64,000 nucleotides of DNA from Bacillus sp. FJAT-27916 (lineage in GTDB: Bacteria > Bacillota > Bacilli > Bacillales > Pradoshiaceae), in the NCBI RefSeq assembly GCF_001183965.1, contig NZ_LFZV01000001.1, positions 1,823,844-1,887,843 on the forward strand, in the 5' to 3' direction. Shown here one piece after another: positions 1 to 9,145 of the stretch; the stretch's first letter is position 1; the number at the start of each line of letters is the position of its first letter. A model generated the notes under the pieces. It made no database searches and was not told where the DNA came from. It saw only the letters and a program-made list of their open reading frames with translations. A program made the translations under genes and the position numbers.

Positions 1-1044
1 ACCACAAATTGCGTGGTCTTGCTTGAAGAAATTACAGCAATGGGGTATGAGGGGAAGAGTACAATTTTACGAGATTTTGTGCAGCCCTTCCGGGCACAAC
101 CAAAGAAACAGGCCACTAGGCGATTTGAGACACCTCCTGGGAAGCAAGCTCAAATGGATTGGGCGGAAGTCGGTGAAGTAGTGATGGATGGTCATCCACA
201 AAAGGTTTATGCCTTTCTCATGATTCTGGGGTATTCCAGGATGAAGTATATTGAGTTTACGACAGATATGAAGCTCGAAACATTGATGAAATGTCACATG
301 AATGCCTTCTCCTATTTTAACGGCATTCCGAATCAGATTCTCTATGATAATATGAAAACCGTCGTGACAAAGCACAGTCCAACAGAGATTCGTTTTAATC
401 GTACGTTTGAAGATTTTTTAGCCTACTATGGGGTCGTCCCGAAAGCTTGTAAACCCTACCGCCCACAGACGAAAGGAAAAGTAGAAAGAACGGTGGATTA
501 CCTAAAGAAAAATTTCTTTCAACGAAAACATGAACCTACGCTGGAAGCATGGAATCATGACATACAGATATGGTTGGACAAAACAGCTAATAAAAAGAAA
601 AATGAAACGACACAAGAACCGCCGGTTCAGCGTTGGCAAACGGAACAGCCACAGCTTCAAGCCTGGGGAATAAAGCCGTTATTCCCAACAAGCCATTGGG
701 AAGTGCGGGAGGTAAGCAGAGATTGCTTTGTCTCTTACTTAGGAAAGAAATACTCTGTCCCTTTTCGGTATGCCGGTCAGAAAGTTAAGTTGAAAGTGAC
801 ATTGGACAAACAGTTGGAAATATACGATGCACAAGACCGCATTGCCCAACATCCCATTATGACAGGAAAAGCACATATGCATATTCAGTTGGAGCACTAT
901 GAGAAGTCAGAAGAACAACAAAAAGAGCAGAAACAACAGAACTCCCCTGGTTTGCCGACCCCGGATTTCTGTCCTTCTACTCCACAGGTGGAAGCTCGAT
1001 CTCTAGCCACCTACGCCGCACTCGAGGGGAATGAATCAGAATGA
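1..1044 (+). CDS. istA: IS21-family transposase IstA, 5' end cut by window edge
   Basis: DDE integrase that, with IstB, moves IS21-type elements. The reading frame is open from base 1, so the N-terminal helix-turn-helix part lies outside the window. Counting from the GTG at 13, the likely catalytic triad is D49 (in QMDWAE), D112 (in YDNMK) and E158 (in KGKVERT), followed by a C-terminal domain ending in a Gln/Glu-rich tail. The stop overlaps the istB start by 4 nt (ATGA), the usual IS21 arrangement. No frameshift is seen in the visible part, so the element may be intact. Confidence 0.95.
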   Translation, partial: TTNCVVLLEEITAMGYEGKSTILRDFVQPFRAQPKKQATRRFETPPGKQAQMDWAEVGEVVMDGHPQKVYAFLMILGYSRMKYIEFTTDMKLETLMKCHMNAFSYFNGIPNQILYDNMKTVVTKHSPTEIRFNRTFEDFLAYYGVVPKACKPYRPQTKGKVERTVDYLKKNFFQRKHEPTLEAWNHDIQIWLDKTANKKKNETTQEPPVQRWQTEQPQLQAWGIKPLFPTSHWEVREVSRDCFVSYLGKKYSVPFRYAGQKVKLKVTLDKQLEIYDAQDRIAQHPIMTGKAHMHIQLEHYEKSEEQQKEQKQQNSPGLPTPDFCPSTPQVEARSLATYAALEGNESE

Positions 1045-1802
1045 AATCCAGCCTTGAAGAACGACTCATCCAGTTGGGCTGGCATGACACAGCCAGTCAA
1101 TTGGATGATCTGGTAGAGAATGCTTCTACCCATAATGTATCATATTTTGATTTTCTGCACACGGTTGTTTTACAGGAATGGGAACGTCGAGAATCAGCTA
1201 AATTAGAAAATCGAATCAAGCGCGCCAAACTTCCTTATACCAAAACCATTCATGACTTTGATTTTACGTTTCAGCCAAGCATCAATGAGCAACGTGTAAA
1301 GGAAACCCTTACCTGCCGGTTTATTGCCAATGGAGAGAATCGTCTTCTTTTAGGGCCACCTGGTGTAGGGAAAACCCATCTCGCCCTCTCTTTTGCCTTA
1401 GAAGCTCTGGCAAAGGGACATACCGCCTTGTTTTTGACGGCTGACCAAATGGTGGCAGAATGCCGTAAGGCAGAAACAAAAGGAAGCATTCCTAAATTGG
1501 CACAAAAATGGAGCCGTCCAGATTTATTGATTATTGATGAGGTGGGATACTTTCCTTTTGACGAGTTGACGGCAAATGTCTTTTTTCAAGTGGTATCCAA
1601 GCGATATGAACATGGAGCGATGATTTTGACCTCGAACAAATCATATATAGAATGGGGCAAAGTGTTTGGGGATGATGTCTTAGCGACTGCCATCTTAGAT
1701 CGACTCCTTCATCATGCGGTTACCTTCAATATCAAAGGAGATTCGTATCGTTTGAAGGAAAAGAAAAAGGCTGGGATTTATCCAGCAGCGTTATCGAAGT
1801 AA
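1041..1802 (+). CDS. istB: IS21-family helper ATPase IstB
   Basis: AAA+ ATPase that assembles target DNA and stimulates IstA. The 253 aa length fits the family. Walker A is GPPGVGKT at residues 105-112. Walker B is LLIIDEVGY. The C-terminal block SNKSYIEWGKVFGDD followed by ATAILDRLLHH is diagnostic of IstB. It begins at the ATG overlapping the istA stop, so translation is probably coupled. The element appears to end about 60 bp downstream. Confidence 0.96.
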   Translation: MKSSLEERLIQLGWHDTASQLDDLVENASTHNVSYFDFLHTVVLQEWERRESAKLENRIKRAKLPYTKTIHDFDFTFQPSINEQRVKETLTCRFIANGENRLLLGPPGVGKTHLALSFALEALAKGHTALFLTADQMVAECRKAETKGSIPKLAQKWSRPDLLIIDEVGYFPFDELTANVFFQVVSKRYEHGAMILTSNKSYIEWGKVFGDDVLATAILDRLLHHAVTFNIKGDSYRLKEKKKAGIYPAALSK

Positions 1803-1861
1803 CGGCATCAGTGGGGAATTTTATTCCGGTGATAGTGGGGAAAACTAAAACGGTATTGACA
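1803..1861 (+). repeat. Probable right terminal repeats of the IS21 element
   Basis: Just after istB the motif AGTGGGGAA occurs twice, about 24 bp apart, and the segment ends in CGGTATTGACA. IS21 elements carry several copies of a repeat at each end and often finish with a TGT/ACA terminal dinucleotide region. The exact end at 1861 is inferred, because the left end is not in the window for comparison. Confidence 0.5.
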
Positions 1862-2100
1862 TATATATTGGGGGTTGTATTTTCATATAAATAAAGCTGT
1901 TACTCTTTTAGCTACTTTTTGATTTTATAATATAACCCATATAATATCTGCAATACCTTAGATTCTTGATTTGTACTTAAAGTTCGTGAAGAAACGTACT
2001 TAAACAATCAAGGGCGTTTGTTGAAGACCAAGTAGGTGGAAAGTGTAGCAAGGTTAGTTTTGAAATAAGCCTTTTAGGGGTATAACGAGGAGCTGAAAGC
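1862..2100. other. AT-rich gap after IS21, no intact gene
   Basis: This is AT-rich sequence between the element end and the dead thioredoxin-like gene. A possible remnant frame near 1980-2075 (VEDQVGGKCSKVSFEIS) is interrupted by stops and was not identified. Confidence 0.4.
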
Positions 2101-2433
2101 ATAAAGCAAATAGAAGAATTGACTTCCTTGAATAAGATTGAAGATTTTTCTGCAACAAAATAATATGAGCTTTTTATATATCCCAAGGCAGGAGTGCAGT
2201 GTCTGCCATGTTGTTTTACCGCAATTGAGGGAATTGCTCGGACACTATCCGCTGATCCGTTTAGGGTATATTGATGCAAATGATGTGCCGAAGGTTGCGG
2301 CTGCTATAATATTATAACAGTACAAGTGCTGTTATATTTTATTGAAGGACAAGAGGTCTTGAGAAAAGCAAGATTCATTCATTTTAATGAATTAGCTGAA
2401 CAGATAGGGAAAATATACGAATTGAAAAGGTAA
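2101..2433 (+). pseudogene. Decayed thioredoxin-like gene (CxxC, YusE-like)
   Basis: Three in-phase pieces add up to one small thioredoxin-fold protein. Piece 1 (2101-2160) reads KQIEELTSLNKIEDFSATK and begins with ATA, 8 nt after GAGGAG, where an ATG would be expected. Piece 2 (2165-2306, next frame) reads MSFLYIPRQECSVCHVVLPQ and onward, with the redox motif CSVC. Piece 3 (about 2307-2433) reads VQVLLYFIEGQEVLRKARF and onward to TAA, the usual C-terminal half. Two frameshifts separate the pieces, and the cis-proline of the TVP motif is Gln. An intrinsic terminator follows at once. Identity is by motif recognition only. Confidence 0.7.
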
Positions 2434-2443
2434 GGGAAATCTT

Positions 2444-2480
2444 AATCCTGATTAGTGAAGGCTAGTCGGGGTTTGTTTTT
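2444..2480 (+). terminator. Intrinsic terminator of the dead thioredoxin-like gene
   Basis: A 12-bp stem with G-U pairs (AATCCTGATTAG with CTAGTCGGGGTT) is followed by TGTTTTT. It lies 10 nt after the stop of the broken thioredoxin-like frame. Confidence 0.75.
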
Positions 2481-2743
2481 CTATGAAAGCGTTAATCCAT
2501 TAGGGTTAGCGCTTGTTCTGTTTAAACTATAATGCAAAATGGGCAGGCTATAATCAGAAAGTTATTCGTGTGCAGAAGAGGCAAGTTTGCTTGAAGTAGG
2601 AAGGTTTTCACTGAGGCTTCGTACCTGTTTTCTAGGTTGCCTAAAATCGTATAGGATTCTATTCTCCTGTTTTCTGGAAATAAAAAGGAATTTGGGAGAA
2701 TTTCGGCGAATAATGGCAGTAAAGAGGATATGAGGAGGAACGT

Positions 2744-4411
2744 ATGAATAAATTGACGAAGAAAACTGCTCATGCTGCCATTGCCCTTGCTATCGGAAGT
2801 ACTTTGCTATTGCCAGGCCTGCCGACGTCTGCTGCGGAGGCTGATGACTTCATACCTTACTATGGAAAGGGGCCAAGCTATATTCAGCCAGATAATATCT
2901 CACATTTATTCCCTAAACCCCAAATAGATTTTCAAACACCCGCCTTTGCCAAAGGCAAAACGGCCTTCACCAGCCAGGAGGAAATGACCGCATTCCTAAA
3001 GAAACTCAGCAAAAAGAATAAGCATATGAGCTATAAAATCATCGGCAAGTCGCTTGAAGGACGGGAGATTCCGATGATCATATTCAGCAAGAATCCTGAT
3101 AACATCAAGAAAGACAAGAAAAAGCCACTCATCTGGGTGCAGGGGCAAATTCACGGCAATGAACCCGCTGCCGGAGAATCGAATCTGGTCCTAGCGCAAA
3201 TGATAGCGGAAGGAAAGCTTGGCAATGTCCTAGATAAGGCAAATATCATTATCGTGCCGAGAATCAATCCTGATGGTTCGTATTATTTTAAACGCTTCAT
3301 TGCAACGGATATGGATGCGAATAGGGATTATATGAAGGTGGAGTATCCTGAGGTTCGTACGGTTTATAAGGCCATTAATGAATACCAGCCAGATGTTGTT
3401 CTGGATACGCATGAATACACAGTGAATTCTTCCCTTTTAAATAAATACGGGGACAAGGGCTCCATTGCCTCCTATGATGTCTTAATTTCATCTGCGAAGA
3501 ACTTGAATATTCCGGAGAAGCTTCGGAAGACTTCTGATAAGCTGCTGCTGCCGGATGTTCAAAAGGCATTGAAGAAGGAAAAGCTATCGTTCCATGATTA
3601 TTACACCTTATCCTCCTCGCAATCCGGCAAGCTTGTCGCAGAAGAGGGAAGCACGGAGGCACGCATAGGCCGTAATGCGCTTGGGTTGAAGAATACCTTC
3701 ACCTATCTGATTGAAACAAGAGGGATCAATATCGGACGTGCGGACTTTGAACGAAGGGTATTTGCCCAGGTGACGGCCCAAGCGAACTTTATTAAGTCGA
3801 CTGTCAAGAATGCGGAAAAGGTTAAACGGACAGTTGAAGAGGCTCGCAAAACGATCGTGACGAAAGGAAAGAACGCGAATGATGATGATCAGATTGTGAT
3901 CACAAGCGAAAATAAGCTTGTTCCTGACCAAGAGCTGACTGTCGTAGATCTCGCTAAGGCAGCTAAGGTCGATATCCCAATCGATTGGAAAAGCTCGACT
4001 AACGCCTACGCTACCTTGGAGAGGGAAAGGCCGACCGCTTATATCCTTCCTCCTGCTTATCATCATATTGCCGATAAGCTAAAGGTGCTCGGTGTGAAGG
4101 TAGAGCAATTGAAGAAATCGTCCTCCTTATCGGTCGAGAGCTATAAAGTAACGGACAATAAAGTGTCGAATCAGCAAGAAAGCGGACACTACACCAATAA
4201 GGTGACGACAGAAGTCACTACGAAGAAGAAAACCTTCCCGGCCGGCAGCTATGTGTTCAAGATGGACCAGCAGAATGCCAATTATATCGCCTTGGCACTT
4301 GAGCCTGAAGGGGTTGACAGCTATGTAACCTTTAATTTCATTCCAGTTGAAAAAGGGGATGAAATCCCTGTTTTTCGGTACATGAAAGAGGGCGGATTAA
4401 AAACGAAATAG
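2744..4411 (+). CDS. Secreted M14-family zinc carboxypeptidase
   Basis: Metallocarboxypeptidase, probably exported to hydrolyse peptides outside the cell. A signal peptide occupies residues 1 to about 31 (basic start, hydrophobic core, TSAAEA cleavage region). Zinc ligands are H137 and E140 (HGNE) and H223 (DTHEY). R194 (NRD) should bind the substrate carboxylate, and E324 (YLIETRG) is the catalytic glutamate, so all key residues are present. The 555 aa length exceeds a bare M14 domain; the C-terminal 200 residues look like an accessory domain. GAGGAGG sits 6 nt before the ATG. It is monocistronic, with a strong terminator behind it. The substrate cannot be told from sequence. Confidence 0.9.
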   Translation: MNKLTKKTAHAAIALAIGSTLLLPGLPTSAAEADDFIPYYGKGPSYIQPDNISHLFPKPQIDFQTPAFAKGKTAFTSQEEMTAFLKKLSKKNKHMSYKIIGKSLEGREIPMIIFSKNPDNIKKDKKKPLIWVQGQIHGNEPAAGESNLVLAQMIAEGKLGNVLDKANIIIVPRINPDGSYYFKRFIATDMDANRDYMKVEYPEVRTVYKAINEYQPDVVLDTHEYTVNSSLLNKYGDKGSIASYDVLISSAKNLNIPEKLRKTSDKLLLPDVQKALKKEKLSFHDYYTLSSSQSGKLVAEEGSTEARIGRNALGLKNTFTYLIETRGINIGRADFERRVFAQVTAQANFIKSTVKNAEKVKRTVEEARKTIVTKGKNANDDDQIVITSENKLVPDQELTVVDLAKAAKVDIPIDWKSSTNAYATLERERPTAYILPPAYHHIADKLKVLGVKVEQLKKSSSLSVESYKVTDNKVSNQQESGHYTNKVTTEVTTKKKTFPAGSYVFKMDQQNANYIALALEPEGVDSYVTFNFIPVEKGDEIPVFRYMKEGGLKTK

Positions 4412-4434
4412 AACGATGCCATCACTAATTATGA

Positions 4435-4466
4435 GGGAGCTTCTTTTACAAGGAGCTTCCTTTTTT
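4435..4466 (+). terminator. Terminator of the carboxypeptidase gene
   Basis: GGGAGCTTCTT pairs with AAGGAGCTTCC across a 4-nt loop, followed by six T. Confidence 0.9.
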
Positions 4467-4844
4467 ATTTAACATACGTTTCATTCTAGGTGTATGCCGG
4501 CTTCTCACGCAAGTACCTTTTTCATGTCCTTACAGATTTTTGTGGTCTAAATATAGCTTGACTCTCTTAAATCCTTTTCTCCGGACTGAGATTGGAGAAT
4601 CTAGATAGATGAACTAAGTCATTAAGAGATTTTCCACAAGGAACATCAAATCTATACAATAAAGAACAACATAAACGATAAGTTGTTCTCTAAGTTGTCT
4701 AATCCTCATTATTCTAAAAGAAGGTTTGTGTCGTCCCTCATCTCTTCTTGACAAAAATGAAAAGAGAGGAAAACTTTTAGGCGGATTTGTCCGTCTATTA
4801 AATGTATCTAAGAATACTAATCAAATATTAAGGAGAGAATCACC
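4467..4844. other. Intergenic region, possible promoter for the DUF4300 gene
   Basis: No ORF is convincing here. A TTGACA hexamer occurs at 4748-4753, without a good -10 box at standard spacing. The last bases give the AAGGAGAG ribosome binding site of the next gene. Confidence 0.4.
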
Positions 4845-5729
4845 ATGAAGAATCTATTACTTCCCGTACTACTTACATCAACGCTGCTCTTTACAGGGTG
4901 TTCAAATTCGACAATGGAAAAAGAAAACGAAAGTGTTGTCCAAGAAGCTGCGCTTTCTTATGAATATTCCAATCTCGTAGATGGAAGCGCGCAGAATCGA
5001 GTTCTTGATTTAATGAAAACAAGAGGATTTGATGGTGGAACTATTGATTGGTTTATGAAAACGGTCGAAGATTACAATAGCAAACAAGGGATGGAGGATA
5101 TCGCCCCACATGGCTTTGTTTCGATAAATACCGCGAATGCACCGTACGATGAAAATCAGCTTTTTACTAGGTGGGAAGAGTTGCAGCTTCCTTATATAGA
5201 CCTTAACTGTCGTATCACCTCATTTATGCTGATAAAAGATCTGGTGGATTCTGGCGGTACCATAACAGAGGAAAGCCCTGAGTTGATCTTTGATTTGAAT
5301 GCAATCGAGAATAACCCAAATGCAAAGATGAGTAAAGCGGATCAGCAGAAGTTTGAAAACATCTTTTATCCAATATCAGCTTCTGAAACGACGGATGTGA
5401 AAGAGCACGCTAAGAGCATTGTCAAGGAATGGGCGAAGAGGGACATTTCCTTCGATAATGATTCCATTTCTTGGGTAAATGTATTCTTGCACTATCCTGA
5501 AACAGAGAATCTCTTCATCGGACATAGCGGGGTTTTATTGGAAGAAGGGGATGGATATCTATTCATCGAAAAACTGGCTCAATCAATGCCTTTCCAGGTA
5601 TCAAAGTTCAAGACTAAGGAAGAACTATACCATGTTCTAATGCAACGCTACGATATCAACACAGGGGATTATGCGAAGATTGCTTCAAAGCCTATTATTA
5701 TGGAGAATGACAAACTGCTTAACCGTTAA
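4845..5729 (+). CDS. DUF4300-family lipoprotein
   Basis: Predicted membrane-anchored lipoprotein of unknown function. It begins with a short signal peptide and the lipobox LFTGC (Cys19), so it should be lipidated and face outward. The mature protein starts with a Ser/Glu-rich linker, then the conserved block SYEYSNLVDGSAQ that I associate with DUF4300. The length of 294 aa fits that family. AAGGAGAG lies 8 nt upstream of the ATG. It is flanked by its own terminator and is not in an operon. Confidence 0.8.
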   Translation: MKNLLLPVLLTSTLLFTGCSNSTMEKENESVVQEAALSYEYSNLVDGSAQNRVLDLMKTRGFDGGTIDWFMKTVEDYNSKQGMEDIAPHGFVSINTANAPYDENQLFTRWEELQLPYIDLNCRITSFMLIKDLVDSGGTITEESPELIFDLNAIENNPNAKMSKADQQKFENIFYPISASETTDVKEHAKSIVKEWAKRDISFDNDSISWVNVFLHYPETENLFIGHSGVLLEEGDGYLFIEKLAQSMPFQVSKFKTKEELYHVLMQRYDINTGDYAKIASKPIIMENDKLLNR

Positions 5730-5804
5730 AGAAACCGTCCAAAAGCAATTGGAGCATCACATGCTTTGGTTGTATTCGAGGTAGCTGTTCTCAACATAAA
5801 GGTA

Positions 5805-5846
5805 GAAAAAAGGTGAGTGGTCGATCAGGTCATTCGCCTTTTTGTT
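5805..5846 (+). terminator. Terminator after the DUF4300 gene
   Basis: AAAAAGGTGAGTG pairs with CATTCGCCTTTTT (with G-U pairs), followed by GTTTT. Confidence 0.8.
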
Positions 5847-6097
5847 TTCGATTTTCCATAATGCTTATAGAAAAGTCCATACGGTCCTGCTATTCATTGA
5901 AGAAATTAATCCAGCAACATCTATTGCATGTTCTCTTTGCACTTTTCTTCAGGAATCGTTAAAATAAATAAAGTCAAAAAGACGGATGAAAGTTTAATAA
6001 AAATTGGTCAATCATAATAGAAGGAGATAAGAAAGAAGGCCTTAATTGTTTTTAAGCAGGCCTGATATCGCTTTAATGAGAGGATTTGAACGGAAAG

Positions 6098-7063
6098 ATG
6101 AAAGAGAATTTTTGGCTTGAATTACCACGGCCATTTTTTATATTGGCACCAATGGAGGATGTGACGGATGTGGTCTTTCGTCATGTTGTAAGTGAGGCTG
6201 CCAAACCAGATGTATTCTTTACGGAGTTCGCTAATTCCGAGAGCTATTGTCATCCTGAGGGGAATCGCAGTGTTCGAGGGCGCTTGACCTTTACGGAAGA
6301 TGAACAGCCGATTGTGGCTCATATTTGGGGAGATAAGCCTGAATTCTTCCGGCAAATGAGTATCGGGATGGCGGAGCAGGGGTTCAAGGGGATTGACCTC
6401 AATATGGGCTGCCCAGTCCCTAATGTGGCGGATAACGGGAAGGGGAGCGGCTTGATCTGCCGTCCTGAATTGGCGGCAGAATTAATCGAGGCTGCTAAAG
6501 CAGGCGGTCTGCCGGTAAGTGTGAAAACAAGACTTGGTTTCACCGAGATCGATGAATGGCGAGGCTGGCTCACCCATATCCTGAAGCAGGACATTGCCAA
6601 TCTGTCCATCCATCTTCGGACTAGGGAGGAAATGAGCAAGGTTGATGCCCATTGGGAGCTCATACCGGAGATTAAGAAGCTTCGTGATGAGGTGGCCCCT
6701 CAGACTCTATTAACCATAAATGGAGACATCCTTGACTGGCAAATGGGCATGAAGCTTGCCGAACAATACGGTGTAGATGGAATCATGATTGGCCGCGGTA
6801 TATTCAAGAATCCATTTGCCTTTGAAAAGGAGCCGAAAGAACACAGCAGTAAGGAGTTGCTCGATCTCTTAAGGCTTCACCTTGACCTTCATGATAAATA
6901 CTCCAAGCAAGAAGCCCGTCCATATAAGCCGCTGACACGCTTCTTTAAGATATATGTGAAAGGGTTCCGAGGGGCAAGTGAATTGCGGAACCAATTAATG
7001 AATACCAACTCGACAGATGAAGCACGAGCATTACTCGATCGATTTGACGTTTCTGGGCAATAA
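6098..7063 (+). CDS. tRNA-dihydrouridine synthase (Dus family)
   Basis: FMN-dependent enzyme reducing specific uridines of tRNA to dihydrouridine in the cytoplasm. The TIM-barrel start [11 protein letters not shown] is at residues 14-24. The catalytic Cys is C105 in NMGCPVPN, and the nearby NGKGSG and VKTRLGF segments form the FMN/tRNA site. ATG 6098 (321 aa) is preferred because the family begins MKxNFW; the in-frame TTG at 6086 has AGAGGA only 1-2 nt away. It is a single gene with its own terminator. The length is typical of Dus proteins; the target uridine cannot be assigned. Confidence 0.9.
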   Translation: MKENFWLELPRPFFILAPMEDVTDVVFRHVVSEAAKPDVFFTEFANSESYCHPEGNRSVRGRLTFTEDEQPIVAHIWGDKPEFFRQMSIGMAEQGFKGIDLNMGCPVPNVADNGKGSGLICRPELAAELIEAAKAGGLPVSVKTRLGFTEIDEWRGWLTHILKQDIANLSIHLRTREEMSKVDAHWELIPEIKKLRDEVAPQTLLTINGDILDWQMGMKLAEQYGVDGIMIGRGIFKNPFAFEKEPKEHSSKELLDLLRLHLDLHDKYSKQEARPYKPLTRFFKIYVKGFRGASELRNQLMNTNSTDEARALLDRFDVSGQ

Positions 7064-7079
7064 AGAATGAGGATTGAAC

Positions 7080-7111
7080 AGGCGGGAAACTTATTGTTTC
7101 TCGCCTTTTTT
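7080..7111 (+). terminator. Terminator of the dus gene
   Basis: AGGCGGGAAAC pairs with GTTTCTCGCCT around a 5-nt loop, followed by a T run. Confidence 0.9.
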
Positions 7112-7400
7112 ATATGGTTTCCTGCTAATGGGACAAGCGTTAATCTGGTGGGAATAGTATCTCATTGTGGAGCTCGTTTTTTGATGGATATCACATAAAA
7201 TTTGCTGATTTTATGTGTAAACCTTTGAAATCATTCCATTTAGCTCATGCGAGAGGTAAAGAAGCTTGATTACAGTGGAGAGTTAAGCTGAACATGACAT
7301 TTATGGGCGAAATTTATACGTTTAAGGGCGAATTTACCATTGTTAGTGCGATATAATCCAATAGATGGGCGAAGAGCTCCAAATGGGCTCACAAAACAAA
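7112..7400. other. Intergenic region with repeated GGGCGAA-like words
   Basis: No gene is seen. Between 7302 and 7390 the word GGGCGAA (or GTGCGAT) recurs four times at roughly 20-30 bp intervals. Its role is unknown. Confidence 0.4.
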
Positions 7401-7450
7401 AAAGACTGACGCAACAGTCTTCTTGATAGAGCTATTGGTCAGTCTTTTAT
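7401..7450 (-). terminator. Terminator of the small Cys-rich gene
   Basis: Read on the minus strand, AAAAGACTGAC near the stop pairs with GTCAGTCTTTT about 26 nt further on, ending in a T run. The stem begins inside or next to the stop codon. Confidence 0.7.
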
Positions 7451-7686
7451 TAATACCCGATACCTGCTGGTTTGATATTATTTTGATCATCTGAACTGCA
7501 GGGAGTTACAGCGTAGGTCATTTCACACTTAGGGCAGCTCATAATGACTGTCTCTAGTGTGAAAGTTTCCCCGCATTCACATGTGATTTCATGTTTGACT
7601 TGAGGAGGATACATATCCTTGCCTTTACTTCTTACTAAGTCCGCGATGGCTTTGCCGTCACGCAGATTTGAACAACCACAACCCAT
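7450..7686 (-). CDS. Small Cys-rich putative zinc-ribbon protein
   Basis: A 78 aa protein of unknown function. It opens with MGCGCSN and carries a CECGETF...SCPKCEM arrangement, two CxC/CxxC knuckles spaced like a zinc ribbon, and a further Cys near the end. ATG 7686 is chosen because GGAGG lies 8 nt upstream on the minus strand; the TTG five codons earlier falls inside that ribosome binding site. It stands alone between convergent and divergent neighbours. Metal binding is inferred from the cysteine pattern. Confidence 0.75.
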   Translation of the reverse strand: MGCGCSNLRDGKAIADLVRSKGKDMYPPQVKHEITCECGETFTLETVIMSCPKCEMTYAVTPCSSDDQNNIKPAGIGY

Positions 7687-8021
7687 TTCAATTTCCTCCA
7701 ATCATACACTAACTACTCATAAGAGCATAAACGAGTATAGCATATCCATCTTCCTATTCCTCCTTGTAATTTCTCTCAATTCTAGGAGGAAGTTAATAGT
7801 CCTTTTGGTCTCGCTAAAACGATCGTTTCAATGCAGTTTAGTTGATAAAAAAGAGTGAATTGGTAAACTAGAATTAGAATTTACTTACAGTAAAAGTGTA
7901 AAATGTTATATTAGGAAGAAAAGGCTAGAGAGGAGAAAGGAAAGAACGGTTAAGGTGATGAGGAAAATGACAGACAGGCGATAAGGAAATAATCCATAAT
8001 ACAACTAAGGGCGAAGGTAGC
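7687..8021. other. Intergenic region between divergent genes
   Basis: It must hold the promoters of the Cys-rich gene (minus) and the coiled-coil gene (plus). No operator or structure stands out; GTTATATTAGG near 7904 could be a -10 region. Confidence 0.35.
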
Positions 8022-8678
8022 ATGAAAAGAACATACAAAAAGATTACCCGGTTTTTCAAGACAGATATAGATATATTTATCGAGGAATTACATGATTATC
8101 GTTACAAATTGGATGGCGCAATCAAGGTGCTTGAAAGAGATATTCAAACGGTAGGAACGGCTATAAACAAACATAAAGCAATAGGACAATACTTAAAAGA
8201 GAAACAAAAGAGCAAATATATGAGGATTGATAGCTTAGATCAAATCATCATACAGTATGTAAAGACAGACAGGGAAGAGGTTGCTAAGAATTTCATCAGG
8301 GAAAAAGTGAAAGAACAGCAAAACTTGGGGACCATTTCTGAAATAATCGAGATGCACAACCAAAAAATCCTTGAATATCAGCAAAGGCTGAAAAAACTTC
8401 AAAGCACATTAGATAATCAAAACAGCCATAGAGAAGCCTTCATTATTCAACAACAAATTGCCTTGCAAGAACTAACGATGATTAAAAAGCTCGACAAAAA
8501 AAGCTGGAAGAACCACATAGAGAATATTCAAAAGGAAATCATCCATAAAGATCCCAATAAAATAACTGAAATAAAAATCGATGTTTTAAATAATGACCAG
8601 CTAGAGATAGAAATTGAAAAAGAGCTCTCTCTTTACCAAAAGCATTATCCTTCAAGTGGATTGCAGAGACTATCATAA
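8022..8678 (+). CDS. Coiled-coil protein resembling PspA/IM30
   Basis: A 218 aa, highly charged, almost entirely helical protein with long heptad-like stretches (residues 20-60 and 95-150). The block KTDREEVAKNFIREKVKEQ followed by repeated EIIEMHNQKILEYQQRLKKL resembles the helix order of PspA/LiaH phage-shock proteins, which coat stressed membranes. There is no signal peptide or membrane segment. The ribosome binding site GAAGG lies 6 nt before the ATG. Assignment to the PspA superfamily is a pattern match and could be wrong; a generic coiled-coil protein is the alternative. No liaFSR-type partner is next to it. Confidence 0.5.
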   Translation: MKRTYKKITRFFKTDIDIFIEELHDYRYKLDGAIKVLERDIQTVGTAINKHKAIGQYLKEKQKSKYMRIDSLDQIIIQYVKTDREEVAKNFIREKVKEQQNLGTISEIIEMHNQKILEYQQRLKKLQSTLDNQNSHREAFIIQQQIALQELTMIKKLDKKSWKNHIENIQKEIIHKDPNKITEIKIDVLNNDQLEIEIEKELSLYQKHYPSSGLQRLS

Positions 8679-8739
8679 AAGAGAGCAGCGGATTCATTAT
8701 CAAGAAAGAATTTAACAACAGGAATAGATTGCGGCAATG

Positions 8740-8978
8740 ATGAGAACCGGCATTAGTCAGTTCTTTTTTTGGCTTTTGTCGTACATAGGTCTTTTTCTAA
8801 TTTGTTATGAAAGTTTGTGCTGCTAGTAAAACGCAGCAAATATTTTTATTGCACGGATCATTGGCAAGCTCGTGATTAGTGGATATTTCGTTAAGTAAGG
8901 GAGGTACAGCAGATTCTCCCTAAAATGATCAACTCCATCATATTTTACAAAAGGCACCTTGGTAAACAGGTGTCTTTT
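8740..8978. other. Gap with two possible terminators
   Basis: A short hairpin near 8740-8767 (AGAAC...GTTCT then seven T) probably ends the coiled-coil gene. A better one lies at 8949-8978 (see next entry). Nothing between them reads as a gene. Confidence 0.45.
8949..8978 (+). terminator. Intrinsic terminator
   Basis: AAAAGGCACCT pairs with AGGTGTCTTTT around an 8-nt loop. It stands 270 nt after the nearest upstream stop and 170 nt before the TerC-family gene, so it may terminate a short transcript or attenuate the next gene. Confidence 0.65.
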
Positions 8979-9145
8979 TCATTTCCACATTCATATATAC
9001 CGTTTTTATATTTTAGGTTTTTTTCTTGCAATCGAGCCAAACTAAAGAAGATGTGGTTGGAAAAGAATTATTGAAAAATAAAGTCATTCCCTGTTTATAT
9101 GAATTCCTAAACAACCTGTGACTTAACTTTTAAGAGGTGAATGAA

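Noticed and set aside
1977-2279. 100-codon minus-strand frame
   Set aside because: Antisense to the thioredoxin-like remnant, no ribosome site, composition unlike a protein.
7619-7858. 79-codon plus-strand frame over the Cys-rich gene
   Set aside because: It runs antisense through the Cys-rich gene and its promoter, has no ribosome site and an unnatural composition.
8679-9145. yybP-ykoY manganese riboswitch before the TerC-family gene
   Set aside because: Looked for because TerC genes often carry it; the conserved core was not found.
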